A stretch of 64,000 bases of DNA, taken from contig JAISUT010000054.1 in the NCBI GenBank assembly GCA_031271905.1, forward strand, positions 62,001-126,000. Direction: 5' to 3'. A program made the position numbers and the translations under genes. The notes under the pieces were generated by a model. It had not been told where the DNA came from. It was given only the letters and a program-made list of their open reading frames with translations, and did no database searches. This document shows positions 41,580 through 51,412 of the stretch, piece by piece. How positions within the stretch are numbered: the stretch's first letter is position 1; the number at the start of each line of letters is the position of its first letter. Source of the stretch: Acidobacteriota bacterium (lineage in GTDB: Bacteria > Acidobacteriota > UBA6911).

Positions 41580-43070
41580 CTATTTGGAACTGGCTGCGGG
41601 GGTGGGGGAAGCCATCGCCGCACCCGGCGCCTCCACGTCCACGGGCATCAGCCCGACCAGCGTCGCGTCCGTCCACACCTTGTCGTTGGAGTATCCGCGC
41701 ATCTCGTATCTGCCCGGCTGCTGCGGCGCGTCGAAACTCATGGTGCCGGCGCGGTCGAACACGGTTATATAGGTGATGTACGAAGGCCGCACCCCTTTGG
41801 CGGCGTCGCCCGTCTCGCCATGGCGGAACAACCCGACCACAGCCGCGCCCACCATCGACCAAGGGACTCCGTCGAACTTGACGTAAAACCCCTCGCCGGG
41901 GGCGAACACCGTCTTGTCTGTGGAAAGGGCGAAGGCGTCGCGCATGTCCCCCTCCACATTGAAACCGGCGACACCCTTCAAGGTCTTGCGGGACAGGTCG
42001 CTGCCGTCGGCATACCACCTGACCTCGTAACCGCCTTTTTCAACCGGCGCGACAAAGCGCACCGTAGCGTTTTCCTTGCGGATGAACTCGTGGGCGGCGA
42101 ATTCATGGGAGAGGAACCGCCCGTCTCCGGCGCCTGCCGGGACGATGCCGACCACGGTTCCCTTCGCCAGCATGTCCGGCGTCACGCCGGGGAGGGTGAA
42201 GAGGATAGGCTCGGTCGGGCGGAACACCTTTTTTGACAAGGATATCGAATCAACGGTGGCATTTCCGCCGGAGTCGCCGCCTTTCCCCTGACCGTCGTTT
42301 CCATCGAGCCCCGCGCGTCCGTCGCGCGGCACCCCCCCTTCTGGCGCGGGTTCCGCCGTCACGGCGGGGACGGCGTGCGGCGAGCCGGCATCCCCGTCAG
42401 AAGTCCGCACGGCGGTTTCATGGGCGGCGTCCCGCGCCGGGACGCGAGAGCCTTCCGGGGGGAATAAGGCGCGGCGGGGGAGCCCCACGCCCGCGACCAA
42501 CCCCAGGAGCAATCCCAGAGCCGTCCCCAGGAAAGCGAGGCGGTGCGGGGACCTGCGCTTGCCTGCATGCGCGGCGGCGACCGTATTGCCCGCAACGGCG
42601 GGGACTTGCGTTTCGGCGCGCCGCGGCACGTCGTTGAACTCCAGCGCGGCGCAGACCTGTTGCGCGATCACTCCGGGAGTTCCGACGTCCGTGATCCCCT
42701 GCGTCGCGTTCAGCCCCATCGCCAGGCCGGGGGGCAGGATGTTCATGCCGTCGAGGTACACCGGCACGATCTTCTTGTTCCTGTTCAGCGCGTACTCGAC
42801 CTCCGAGCGGACGTAGGGCGACCCGACGGCGCTGTCGGAGACGAAAAACAGGAACACCTTGCAGTTCATGATCGCCAGCGCGATCTCGTCCGTCCAGGTG
42901 GAGCTTATGTTGATCCCCTTGTCGTACCAGATCGCGTATCCCCGCTCAGACACCAGCTCCAAGACCGGGAAGACGGCGTCCGCGTCTTCGTGCGCGTAAC
43001 TGATAAAGACGAAAGACTCCTCGTTGGGATTGCACGAGGCGACCCCGTTCCCCTGCATTGCTTCGGACAT
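41580..43070 (-). CDS. Membrane-anchored TIR-domain protein with extracytoplasmic beta domains
   Basis: 496 residues. The N-terminal TIR domain (~15-150) starts with FVFISYAHEDADAV (box 1). It has a WYDKGI loop and a helix SPYVRSEVEYALNRNKKIV whose Glu may be the NADase catalytic residue. A membrane helix follows (LAFLGTALGLLLGLVAGVGL, ~190), then a low-complexity Gly/Asp linker and two or three Ig-like beta domains. The topology would put TIR in the cytoplasm and the beta domains outside, unlike typical soluble defence TIRs. It may be a signalling receptor or an envelope-linked defence protein. It is adjacent to a DHH gene. Confidence 0.8.
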   Translation of the reverse strand: MSEAMQGNGVASCNPNEESFVFISYAHEDADAVFPVLELVSERGYAIWYDKGINISSTWTDEIALAIMNCKVFLFFVSDSAVGSPYVRSEVEYALNRNKKIVPVYLDGMNILPPGLAMGLNATQGITDVGTPGVIAQQVCAALEFNDVPRRAETQVPAVAGNTVAAAHAGKRRSPHRLAFLGTALGLLLGLVAGVGLPRRALFPPEGSRVPARDAAHETAVRTSDGDAGSPHAVPAVTAEPAPEGGVPRDGRAGLDGNDGQGKGGDSGGNATVDSISLSKKVFRPTEPILFTLPGVTPDMLAKGTVVGIVPAGAGDGRFLSHEFAAHEFIRKENATVRFVAPVEKGGYEVRWYADGSDLSRKTLKGVAGFNVEGDMRDAFALSTDKTVFAPGEGFYVKFDGVPWSMVGAAVVGLFRHGETGDAAKGVRPSYITYITVFDRAGTMSFDAPQQPGRYEMRGYSNDKVWTDATLVGLMPVDVEAPGAAMASPTPAASSK

Positions 43071-43412
43071 TCCCGTCAACACCCCGCCAATGTTTCTACG
43101 CCCCGCCGCCCGCGCCACCGTCGCGTCAAACAGCCCAGCCCCGTCATGCAGCCCACATGGCGACCGCCTGCCGCACACGGACATTAAATCGTCAAAGATA
43201 GTTGCCAAGATGAGATTTAACTGGAAAATCGCTTGCGGCGCGCCTCGTCGCATGGCTCACCGTCGCAAAGCCCCATTTCGACCGCCCTTGGACGATAAAC
43301 ATGGCGTCCGCCTACCGCAGGTTTTGGAATAGACATACCGCCAACAAAATTTATCATCTACATGCCGCATTTTATGGTATTTGAATACCATATTTTATGA
43401 TATGGTATCGGC
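43071..43412. other. Divergent intergenic region
   Basis: About 340 bp between divergent TIR and ATPase genes. Its right end holds the palindrome array at 43374-43408. The rest is high in G+C, with short frames I cannot support as genes. Confidence 0.4.
43374..43408. promoter_or_regulatory. Palindromic operator array (three ATGGTAT half-sites)
   Basis: ATGGTATT-TG-AATACCAT (43374-43391) is a perfect 8-bp inverted repeat. The second half also pairs with ATATGGTAT (43400-43408) as a 9-bp inverted repeat. The three alternating half-sites end four bases before the ATPase start codon, so a bound protein would block its transcription or translation. The stretch is AT-rich in a G+C-rich setting. 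Confidence 0.6.
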
Positions 43413-44678
43413 ATGAACGAACGGGAGCCGATACCGCCATTTTGCGAACGACAACTGGGAGAAGTGCTTTTGCAAGCGCTACAAACCCATGGTTTGGTTT
43501 ATCTTGGAGGTCCGAGAGGGGCTGGGAAATCCATGCTGGCGCATACGGTCTGCCCAGGACGGCACGTCAGCTTCAATTCCCCGTTGCTCTTGTCATCCGC
43601 GCTGGCGGAGCCGGAGGCGTTCGTCTACCGGCTGGCGGCGGACGAACTGAACATCGTGGATGAGGCGCAGTTCGCGCCCGGATTGTTCCGAATCCTCGCC
43701 AACCTCGCCGCGCAGACGGGCGCAACCCCGACAGCGGCGAAAAGCCCCCGATGCCTGTTGGTCGGCGCGACGGACGCATCCGTCTTTCCGGGCTTTGCCG
43801 AGGTGCCGGGGGGACGGGTGGCGGAATTGGCGCTACTTCCGTTTTCCGCCGCCGAACGGCACCGGTCGGCGGCGAACTTCCTGCGCCGGTTGCTCGCCAG
43901 AAAGCCGTCGCCACGGACGTTCCCCCCCGCCCGCTTGGCGGACGAGATCGGGGGCGCGACCTTCCCCGCATTGGCGTTATGCCCCGATGTTGCGCGAACG
44001 CAATGGTTTGACGACTATCTGAGTGAAGTCTTGCAACGCGATGTCCAAAACGTGGCGGGCATCCGCAACCCGGAACGGATGGTTCCCCTACTCGAAGCGC
44101 TGGCGCGGCGCGTAGGCGGGTTGCTCAACGACGCCGCCGTGACCAAGGAGGCGGGGCTCGACGCGAAGACCTGTGGCAAATACAAGGCGGCGGCGCGGCA
44201 CACCTTCCTGACCTTCGAGATCGAGCCGTGGGACAAGCCCGGTCTGACGGGCAGGCGCAACGTCCGGCAACGCAAGCTCTATTTCATGGACACGAACCTG
44301 CTGTGCTACGTCATGCGCCGCGACCTCGGCGAGGTTTTGGAGGGCGACCCGGCGACGGCTGCACGGTTGTTCGAGAACTTCGTCGCCACCGAGCTCGTCA
44401 AGCAGGTGGGTGCCATCCTCGGCACCCGGATCCGGCATTTCAACCCCTCGGGCGGGCGGGAGGTGGATTTCGTGCTTGAAGACGCGACCGGCACCGCCGT
44501 GGGCATCGACGTCAAACACAAGCCCGTGCTTTCGAGCGGCGACTTCGACAGCCTGCGCGCGATGCGCGGCACCCTGGGCATCGACTTCAACCGGGGCATC
44601 GTCCTTTACAGCGGCGTGGAGCTGGCGCAGTTCGACGACAACCTATGGGCGGTCCCGGTCAACGCCCTGTGGGAATGA
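43413..44678 (+). CDS. AAA_14/DUF4143 ATPase
   Basis: 421 residues. An N-terminal P-loop (GGPRGAGKSMLAHTV, ~33-47) and a Walker B I-V-D-E-A-Q-F are followed by the DUF4143 C-terminal region. That region includes the helix-turn segment (LLNDAAVTKEAGLDAKTCGKY) and a PD-(D/E)XK-like end, FNPSGGREVDFVLED then G-I-D-V-K-H-K. The middle of the ATPase differs from standard members: the usual R-G-Y is not evident. These are common, mobile and poorly understood genes, often linked to toxin-antitoxin control. The upstream operator array suggests autoregulation. Confidence 0.85.
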   Translation: MNEREPIPPFCERQLGEVLLQALQTHGLVYLGGPRGAGKSMLAHTVCPGRHVSFNSPLLLSSALAEPEAFVYRLAADELNIVDEAQFAPGLFRILANLAAQTGATPTAAKSPRCLLVGATDASVFPGFAEVPGGRVAELALLPFSAAERHRSAANFLRRLLARKPSPRTFPPARLADEIGGATFPALALCPDVARTQWFDDYLSEVLQRDVQNVAGIRNPERMVPLLEALARRVGGLLNDAAVTKEAGLDAKTCGKYKAAARHTFLTFEIEPWDKPGLTGRRNVRQRKLYFMDTNLLCYVMRRDLGEVLEGDPATAARLFENFVATELVKQVGAILGTRIRHFNPSGGREVDFVLEDATGTAVGIDVKHKPVLSSGDFDSLRAMRGTLGIDFNRGIVLYSGVELAQFDDNLWAVPVNALWE

Positions 44679-44793
44679 TGGCGGGAACGCGGATGGGCAC
44701 GACGGCGGTCATTTCCCGACAAAACAATATATTTCAATAATTTGTTGGCTCCATCGCAAGGGGGCGCGTCCAGCGCGGACGACAGCCCCGCCC

Positions 44794-46953
44794 CTACCGG
44801 AACAGCGAGGCGTCGGTGTGCGGGAGGAAGCAGGCTGCGACGAAGGCGTCCATGTAGCCGGGTTGCGCGCTCAACTCCATGTAGGTCATGGCGCGCGCCA
44901 CTTCGCGCAGCTTTTCTTCCGCATCGTCCGAGACCAGCATGGCATAGGCGCCGATGAGCGAGGCGTTGCCGATGTAGCTGTACCTCTCCACGGGCAGGGG
45001 CGGGAACATGCCGACGCGGATGGCGTTCGGGATGTCGATGCCGCCGCCTATCCCCCCCGCCACGAATATCTTTTGGATATCCGAAGGCGCAAAGCCGAGC
45101 GATTCCAACAAAGTCATGAGCGCCGAGAAGATAGCCCCCTTGGCGCGGATGAAGTTGTCGATGTCCACTTCCGTTATGGCGACTTCGCGCCCTGTGGCGG
45201 ATTCGTTGGCAAACGCCAGCACATAGCGCCCCATGTCGAACTCGTCCCGCCGGACGCGCCCTCCATCCCTTCCGATGCCACACCCGTCCTCGCCCCCCCC
45301 GCCCCCTCGCCCCCCGTCCACGAACTTGCCCCTGCCGTCGATGGCCCCGGCGGCCAACAACTCCGCCACAAGGTCGATCAGCCCCGACCCGCACACGCCG
45401 ACCGGCTTGCCGCCGCCGATGACGGAAAGCGTCGGCGCGAGCGTGGCGCGGTCGAGCTTGCAAGCTTCGACGGCGCCGTCGGTCGCCCGCATCCCGCAAC
45501 CGATGTCCCCGCCCTCGAAGGCGGGGCCTGCGGAGCAGGCGCAGGAGACCAGGAACTCGTCGTTGCCGACGACGATCTCGCCGTTGGTGCCGAGGTCGAT
45601 CAGCATCTGCAACTCCGACCGGTTCCAGACGAGGGACGCCAACACCCCGGCGGAGATGTCCCCGCCGACGTAACTGCCGACGTTTGGGGAGAGATGCAGC
45701 CGCGCCCCCGCCCCCAGCCGGACGCCTATCGATTCCGTCCGGGGCGGGTCGATCTCGAAAAACGCCGGGACGTAGGGTTCCATCCGCACCCCGCTCGCGG
45801 GGACGCCCAACAGCAGGTGCTCCATCGTCGTGTTGCCCGCCACCGCCATCCGGTAGATGTTCTCGCAAACGACGCCCCCGGCTTGGCAAAGCGAGTCGAT
45901 AAGCGGGTTAAGTGTTTCTTCCACAATGGCTTCCTGCAACTTTGCCCGCCCTCCCGGCCGCTCCTGCTCCATGATCCGGTGGATGACGTCCGCACCGTAG
46001 CGGATCTGCCCGTTGCCCGCCCCCGCCTTGGCGAGGACATCCCCGGTGGAAAGATCGACCAACAGGGCGGACACCGTGGTCGTCCCCACGTCCACGGCGA
46101 GACCGCAAATCCTCGGCACGGCGTTCACAGACCCGTTCAAGTCGCCCGCCTCCACGGTGCCAGACGGATTCCCGTCCGGGGTCGCGCCATCGCCAACCTT
46201 ATGATTCCTTTCGTCTTGGGAGATTTCATCGCCATGCGCGCCAACGGCGTCGGTGGACGGGAGCGAAGCGAGCACTTCCAGCGGGAGGGCGTCGGAGGAT
46301 GCACCCGAACCCGCCAAATCGAGCCGCGACGGTTGCAAGTCCAAGATTTCCAATCCGTCCGGAGTCCTCTCCAAGACGCAGGCGACCCCGAAGCCGCCTT
46401 CCCGCAGGGCATCCGGCAACTTTTGCAAGACCGGGAACGGTAACGTGACGTTTTCCGCCCCGGTTGCGGCGACGATGGCGCGGAGCAGGCGCTCGTTGTC
46501 GGGCAGCGTGTCCTCAAGCGTCGGCGGTTCCAAGCCTATTGCTAAACAAAAAATTGAAGTTTTATTGCAAAAACCAGCTTCCTCAAGTTGTTTTTTTGCA
46601 TCGTTAAATGCCGCCATTTCTTCCGGCGAGGAGAGGTCGGTGACGCGCAGGCGGCTTCGATATGCCGAGGCGATGTCGGGGGCGAGAATGGTCGCGTCCC
46701 CGTCGGCGACGGTGGAGGCGCACGCCAATCGCCAGCCGTCGGCGTAGTCGTCGTCAGGGACGTGGAGCGTCGGGCGGGAGGCGAGGACGCCTTGCAGGAG
46801 GCGCACCCGGCACTTGCCGCAGGAACCGTTGCCGGAGCAGGGGGCGTCGATGGGGACATTGGCCTTGCGCGCCAGTTCGAGCAGGTTCTCACCCGGAGAA
46901 GCGGCGATGGAGACCGCTTCTCCGGCTTCGGGTTGAAACGTTATCGTGGGCAT
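44794..46953 (-). CDS. acsV: Corrinoid activation protein (RACo-like) of the CODH/ACS pathway
   Basis: 719 residues. The N-terminal [2Fe-2S] ferredoxin domain has Cys39, Cys45, Cys48 and a fourth Cys near 78. A linker and middle domain follow, then an ASKHA ATPase domain with VDVGTTTVSALLVDL and LIDLGTNGEIVVGN phosphate loops. It uses ATP to push an electron onto the inactive Co(II) corrinoid protein and so reactivates it. Two low-complexity inserts (~240-300, and a Gly-rich loop near 590) make it longer than the usual ~630-650 residues. It starts four bases after acsB ends and is the last gene of the operon. Confidence 0.9.
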   Translation of the reverse strand: MPTITFQPEAGEAVSIAASPGENLLELARKANVPIDAPCSGNGSCGKCRVRLLQGVLASRPTLHVPDDDYADGWRLACASTVADGDATILAPDIASAYRSRLRVTDLSSPEEMAAFNDAKKQLEEAGFCNKTSIFCLAIGLEPPTLEDTLPDNERLLRAIVAATGAENVTLPFPVLQKLPDALREGGFGVACVLERTPDGLEILDLQPSRLDLAGSGASSDALPLEVLASLPSTDAVGAHGDEISQDERNHKVGDGATPDGNPSGTVEAGDLNGSVNAVPRICGLAVDVGTTTVSALLVDLSTGDVLAKAGAGNGQIRYGADVIHRIMEQERPGGRAKLQEAIVEETLNPLIDSLCQAGGVVCENIYRMAVAGNTTMEHLLLGVPASGVRMEPYVPAFFEIDPPRTESIGVRLGAGARLHLSPNVGSYVGGDISAGVLASLVWNRSELQMLIDLGTNGEIVVGNDEFLVSCACSAGPAFEGGDIGCGMRATDGAVEACKLDRATLAPTLSVIGGGKPVGVCGSGLIDLVAELLAAGAIDGRGKFVDGGRGGGGGEDGCGIGRDGGRVRRDEFDMGRYVLAFANESATGREVAITEVDIDNFIRAKGAIFSALMTLLESLGFAPSDIQKIFVAGGIGGGIDIPNAIRVGMFPPLPVERYSYIGNASLIGAYAMLVSDDAEEKLREVARAMTYMELSAQPGYMDAFVAACFLPHTDASLFR

Positions 46954-46957
46954 CCCA

Positions 46958-49087
46958 TTACATCAGCGCCGACAGCGCGAGCGCCGGATGCCCCTTCTCC
47001 TGTAGGAACGCCATCACCCCATCGGAATCGGAGGCGATGCTTTCGTCGCAGATCATATCTGAAAAATTGTCAATATTATAAAGGATTTTAGCCGTTTTGT
47101 TCAACTTTTCCTTTATGTCGTCTTTCAGCTCTTTGGGCATCCAGACGATGCGCTGGACGCCGCCTTCGGCCGAGATGAACTTCTTTGAGGCGATGAAGTG
47201 GCGGCCGTGCCCCATGAATCCCGGCGTCTGCACCCCGCCGCCGGTCATGGAGGCGAGCTCGCCAAAGGTCATCCCGGTCGGGGTCATCCCGCCGTACTCG
47301 CGGTTGACCACCACGACGCCGTTGGCCTCCGGCATGACGCCCGAGATGCACTCGAAGCAACCGCAACTGGTCATCGGGTCTTCCAGCAACGAGTAGAGCG
47401 TGACGGTGTGGACTGCGCCGTGGGTCGCCGACTCCACCATCTGGTTGACCTGCTCGTAAGACCCCGTGCGGGCGTCGAGGCAGTTCTCCTTGGCGATGGG
47501 CTGGCTAGGCCCGGTCGGGGTCAGCTCGCGCGTCGCCTTGGCGTCGAGCCAGGAGACCGCACCGCACAGCCCCAGCCGCTCCGGCGTGATGACGCAACAG
47601 TGCGAGGGGGCGAACGACTGGCAGAGCGTGCAGGTGTAGAAGGTGTCCACGCTCTCGTCGGTCATGGCGGCCAGGCGCTCGTCGCGTGCCTTGTAGCGCG
47701 GCATCGCCTCCCCTTCCAATATCTTCTCGACCTTCGCCTTGTCGGTCACCAGCGTCACTTGGCACTTGTCCACGACGCTGTCGAAGTCCTGCATCACCTC
47801 GTGGTAGATGACCTCCGCCAAGTCCTTCAACCGCAACCCTTTGGCATAGGCGTCCTTGCTGACGCGGATGCGGAACAGGTTGCGCTGGCCGGTGTGCATC
47901 ACCCCTTCCACGTAGTTGAGCCAGTGGTGTATCTTGCGCTCGATGACCGGCTCGAAGTCGGCCTGCATCTTCGCCCCGGCGACTTCGACATAGGTCGCCA
48001 GCGGCAGCTCCACCGGCGCCGCGCCGTCGATGTCCGGGCCGTCGATGGTGATCTTGTGGTCTTCCAGCTCGTCGAGGCCGCGCGTCACCACCAGCTCGCA
48101 GGTCGGGTTGACGTTGGAGTAGAACTCCGCGTGGACGTCCTTCTTGCGGACGATCTCCCCCTCGAAGGCGGAGGCGTAGCCCATGCAGATGTCCATCTGC
48201 TTGTGCTTGACCTTGATGTTGCGCAGCTCCAGGGAGCGCGCGACCGTCTCCTTGTGGTCGGTGACCGAGACCAAGGCGCCGGGGACTTGCAGGTCGCCGA
48301 GGTCGGAATCGACGACGACCGGGAAGCCGAGGGCGATGGCGCCCGCGCCGGCCGCGACCACGACTTCGCTGAGCGCGCCGAAGGCGTTGACGAAGGCGGG
48401 GACGCGCAGCTTGGTGTACTCCAGCAGCCCCTTGAGGTCGCCCGGCTGCACCGCGCCGAAGATGAGCGCGGCGCGCACGGCCACGGTGACGACGTGGATG
48501 ACCGCGGTCACGTCATGGCCGAGCGGCACGACCCGGAAATCGACCCCCATCTTGACCCCTTGGGCGGCGGCCTGGTCTATGACCTCCCCGACCAGGAAGG
48601 TCAGGATCCCCTTGTTCTGGTAGTCCTTCACCACCAGCGCCACGTCGGCGGGGTCGTCGGCTTTGCCCAGGACGACCGCCACGCCGGGGATGTCGCCGGT
48701 CACCAGCGGCACGCCGAGGGCGCGGATGACGGCGTCGGGGACGAATCCGATGCCCCCCTCGTTCTCATACGGGTTGCCGCCGGGGGCGTACTTCAGCCCC
48801 TCCAGTATCTCGGCGCCCACGGCCGTCGCCAGCCCCGCGTTCAGGGCGTCGCCCAAGTCCTCCTTGTTGGTGATGAGGCTCTTGAGGACGCCGACGCAGG
48901 GCGCGAGGTCGCCCAGCTTTTGCACCTTCACGCCGGTGGCGGCGTAGATGGCCGGGAAGAAATAGGCGGTGTCGGGGAACGCCAGCTTCCGCTCCGCGCC
49001 GTATTTGGCGACGGCGTCGTTCACGGCCCCCTCGGTCAGTCCGGCGACGGCGTTGGCGCCGGCGTAAATCAGGTCGGTCAATCCCAT
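46958..49087 (-). CDS. acsB: Acetyl-CoA synthase (CODH/ACS beta subunit)
   Basis: 709 residues, close to the ~730 of acetogen AcsB. A-cluster ligands are present: TCTLCQSFAPSHCCV with a further Cys in LGLCGAVSW (~483-510) for the [4Fe-4S] cubane, and the S-C-G-C-F-E-C (~572) whose Cys-Gly-Cys holds the distal nickel. It joins a methyl group from the corrinoid protein, CO and CoA to make acetyl-CoA. The N-terminal domain that docks with CODH is present, though acsA is not in this window. AGGAGG precedes the ATG. Confidence 0.95.
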   Translation of the reverse strand: MGLTDLIYAGANAVAGLTEGAVNDAVAKYGAERKLAFPDTAYFFPAIYAATGVKVQKLGDLAPCVGVLKSLITNKEDLGDALNAGLATAVGAEILEGLKYAPGGNPYENEGGIGFVPDAVIRALGVPLVTGDIPGVAVVLGKADDPADVALVVKDYQNKGILTFLVGEVIDQAAAQGVKMGVDFRVVPLGHDVTAVIHVVTVAVRAALIFGAVQPGDLKGLLEYTKLRVPAFVNAFGALSEVVVAAGAGAIALGFPVVVDSDLGDLQVPGALVSVTDHKETVARSLELRNIKVKHKQMDICMGYASAFEGEIVRKKDVHAEFYSNVNPTCELVVTRGLDELEDHKITIDGPDIDGAAPVELPLATYVEVAGAKMQADFEPVIERKIHHWLNYVEGVMHTGQRNLFRIRVSKDAYAKGLRLKDLAEVIYHEVMQDFDSVVDKCQVTLVTDKAKVEKILEGEAMPRYKARDERLAAMTDESVDTFYTCTLCQSFAPSHCCVITPERLGLCGAVSWLDAKATRELTPTGPSQPIAKENCLDARTGSYEQVNQMVESATHGAVHTVTLYSLLEDPMTSCGCFECISGVMPEANGVVVVNREYGGMTPTGMTFGELASMTGGGVQTPGFMGHGRHFIASKKFISAEGGVQRIVWMPKELKDDIKEKLNKTAKILYNIDNFSDMICDESIASDSDGVMAFLQEKGHPALALSALM

Positions 49088-49190
49088 GGTTCAGCCTCCT
49101 AATATGTTTTATTACAGCGACTTGTAATTGCGATAGTCATCCACGTCCCCCCTAGCCTGCACACTTGCAACCGCCTTGCGGCCATCCGTC

Positions 49191-49976
49191 CTAGAACTCC
49201 AGATAGGAATCGGCGTAAAGGTAGTTGTTGCGGATGACGTCGCACGATTTTATGGTCTGCATCAGGCGCAGGTCGCACGGGTTGCAGATGGCGCTCGAAA
49301 GGCCGTTCATCATCGCCATCGCGACCATCGCCGAGTCGATGACGGGGCGGATGTCCTTGGGCATCCCGTTGGAGACGTTGGAGAGCCCCCCGGTGGTCTT
49401 GAGCCCCATCTCCGAGCATTGGCGGACGAACTCCAGCACCTCCAACTGCTTGTCCTGCATCCCCTTGATGACCAGGAAGAGCGGGTCGAACCAGACGTCC
49501 TCGGCCTCCATGCCGAGCGAGAGGGCGCGTTCCAGCATCTCCTGGCAGTGGGCCATGCGCTCGTCGTTGTCGGCGGAGATGCCCGACTTGGAGCAGAGGG
49601 CGAGGACGATGGCGTCGTTCGCGGCGGCCAGGTCGATGTTCGAGATGCGGTCGCCCGCGTCGGCGGAGTTGATGACGGGCTTGCCCTTGGCGCGGTTGTA
49701 GACCGAGATGCCCGCCTCGATGGCCTTGCGGTTCGAGGTGTCGAAGCAGAGCGGCGCGTTGTCGCAAGCCCCTTGGATGAGCGTCACCGCCCATTTCATG
49801 ATCTCCTCGCCGGAGCTCTCAGCCGGGCCGATGTTCACGTCGAGGTACGTCGCCCCCGCGTCGAGCTGCTCCTTGGCGCGCTTGAGGATCGGCTCCGGCT
49901 TGCGGTTTTCCATCGCGTCGCGGATGGACGGCGAAATGCAGTGGATGCGTTCGCCGATAGTGATGAATCTCGCCAT
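49191..49976 (-). CDS. acsE: Methyltetrahydrofolate:corrinoid/iron-sulfur protein methyltransferase
   Basis: 261 residues, the normal AcsE size and a single TIM barrel. Visible pterin-binding features are GATYLDVNIGPAE, CFDTSNRKAIEAG and KPVINSADAGDR with the conserved Asn, and a late T-T-G-G-L-S-N-V-S-N. It moves the methyl group from methyl-tetrahydrofolate to the cobalt of AcsC/AcsD in the Wood-Ljungdahl pathway. It lies 103 bp before acsB and 30 bp after acsC. Confidence 0.95.
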   Translation of the reverse strand: MARFITIGERIHCISPSIRDAMENRKPEPILKRAKEQLDAGATYLDVNIGPAESSGEEIMKWAVTLIQGACDNAPLCFDTSNRKAIEAGISVYNRAKGKPVINSADAGDRISNIDLAAANDAIVLALCSKSGISADNDERMAHCQEMLERALSLGMEAEDVWFDPLFLVIKGMQDKQLEVLEFVRQCSEMGLKTTGGLSNVSNGMPKDIRPVIDSAMVAMAMMNGLSSAICNPCDLRLMQTIKSCDVIRNNYLYADSYLEF

Positions 49977-50006
49977 AACCCCTCCTGTCGCAACTGGAAA
50001 ACCCGT

Positions 50007-51410
50007 TTATCGCTTCAGCGTCTTCAGGAACCGCACGATCTGCACCGCCTCGTTCGGGCCGACGACGATCTCCCAGCCGGGGAGGCTCGCCTCCAGCTCC
50101 CCTTTGAGCACCGCCACCTTGCCGGGGATGACCAGCGTCCGGTTCTTGACGACCCCTTCGACGCCCCCCTCCTTGATGAACTTGGCGACGGACGACGCCG
50201 AGAGCTTGCCCGCCGCCCACGCCGTCAAGACCGAGTAGCCCCCCGCGTCGGGGATCAGGAGGTTGACCGGCACCCCCGACCGCTCGATCTCGCCCGAGAC
50301 CACGAAGTAGGTCAGCGCGAAATCCACCGTCAGGCAGCATAGGGCGTCCTCGTCCGCGCCGCCGATGGGGTAGATGCCGGGGGTGACCTTCATCGGCTTT
50401 TGCGGGTCGGTGAAGATGTTCTGCCGCAGCCCGTAAAGCGGCAGCGCCTCGGCGTACCCCATCCGCTCCAGAATGACGATCGAGCCGTAGCGCAGGGTGA
50501 ATACCGCCGCGAGCGCCGCCTGCGTCACGGAATCGCCCGGCGCCAGCGCCGCCAGGTCCACCAGCGACGGGTAGCCGAACGTCCTGTCCTGGTCCTTCAG
50601 CGCGGCGCGGCGGATCTGCACGGCGCTCGCGAAGGCGTCCTTGGCCGAAGGGGCCGCCGGGTCGCCGAGCCGCAGGAGGAGGTTCTTGTTCCCGGCGGCT
50701 TCGAGCTTCTCCACCGTGTCGTGCAGCTCCTCCAGGGTCGCCCCGCCGACTCCGAGCGCCAGCCCTTTCGAGGACGCCAGCGCGTTCATAGTCTCCCAGT
50801 TGGCGGCGCGCGCCCCGCAGAGCACCGGCTTGAACCCTTGCGCCGCCTCGACCAGGGGGGCGGCGGCCGCCGCGTCGGCGCACTCCAAGAGCAACACGCG
50901 CGACTTGCCCTGGTTCGGGGCATGCCCCGGGTCGAGCGCCGCCAGCACCCTTTGCAAGACCGCCCTGTTCCGCGCCGCGTCGCTTGTAAATACAATATAG
51001 ACGCATTCGACGTACATGCGCTCGCCGATGCGCTCGTAGTCCATCCCCAGCGCCTCGGCCAGGGTCGCGTCGATGGCGGCGTCGTCCATCCGGGCGGCGT
51101 CGGCGTCGATGCGGACGCCGTAGAGGTTCTGGTGCACCAAGGTCTTCTCGTGCCGGAACATGACGGTCTCGCCGCCGAGCTTGTGCGGGGGCGCGCCATC
51201 GGAACCCGCGCCGACCTCGACGGTCTTCATCGGCGGCTCGGCGGCCTCGGAGATCTTCGCCAGCGCCTCGGGCGCCATGTGCGGGCATTTGGAGATGGGC
51301 AGCGCCCCTTGGGCCACTTTCATGGCGAACGCCATGCAGGTCGGGCTGCCGCAGTCCTTGCAGTTGGTCTTGGGGGTCAGTTTGAAGATGTCGAGTCCTT
51401 TGAGAGCCAT
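50007..51410 (-). CDS. acsC: Corrinoid/iron-sulfur protein large subunit
   Basis: 467 residues. The N-terminal [4Fe-4S] domain is clear (NCKDCGSPTCMAFAMKV, then KCPHMAPE). A TIM barrel and a C-terminal corrinoid-binding domain follow (IPDAGGYSVLTAWAAGKLS). With AcsD it carries the methyl group on cobalt from AcsE to AcsB. The start is two bases after the acsD stop, so translation is coupled. Confidence 0.95.
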   Translation of the reverse strand: MALKGLDIFKLTPKTNCKDCGSPTCMAFAMKVAQGALPISKCPHMAPEALAKISEAAEPPMKTVEVGAGSDGAPPHKLGGETVMFRHEKTLVHQNLYGVRIDADAARMDDAAIDATLAEALGMDYERIGERMYVECVYIVFTSDAARNRAVLQRVLAALDPGHAPNQGKSRVLLLECADAAAAAPLVEAAQGFKPVLCGARAANWETMNALASSKGLALGVGGATLEELHDTVEKLEAAGNKNLLLRLGDPAAPSAKDAFASAVQIRRAALKDQDRTFGYPSLVDLAALAPGDSVTQAALAAVFTLRYGSIVILERMGYAEALPLYGLRQNIFTDPQKPMKVTPGIYPIGGADEDALCCLTVDFALTYFVVSGEIERSGVPVNLLIPDAGGYSVLTAWAAGKLSASSVAKFIKEGGVEGVVKNRTLVIPGKVAVLKGELEASLPGWEIVVGPNEAVQIVRFLKTLKR

Positions 51411-51412
51411 CG

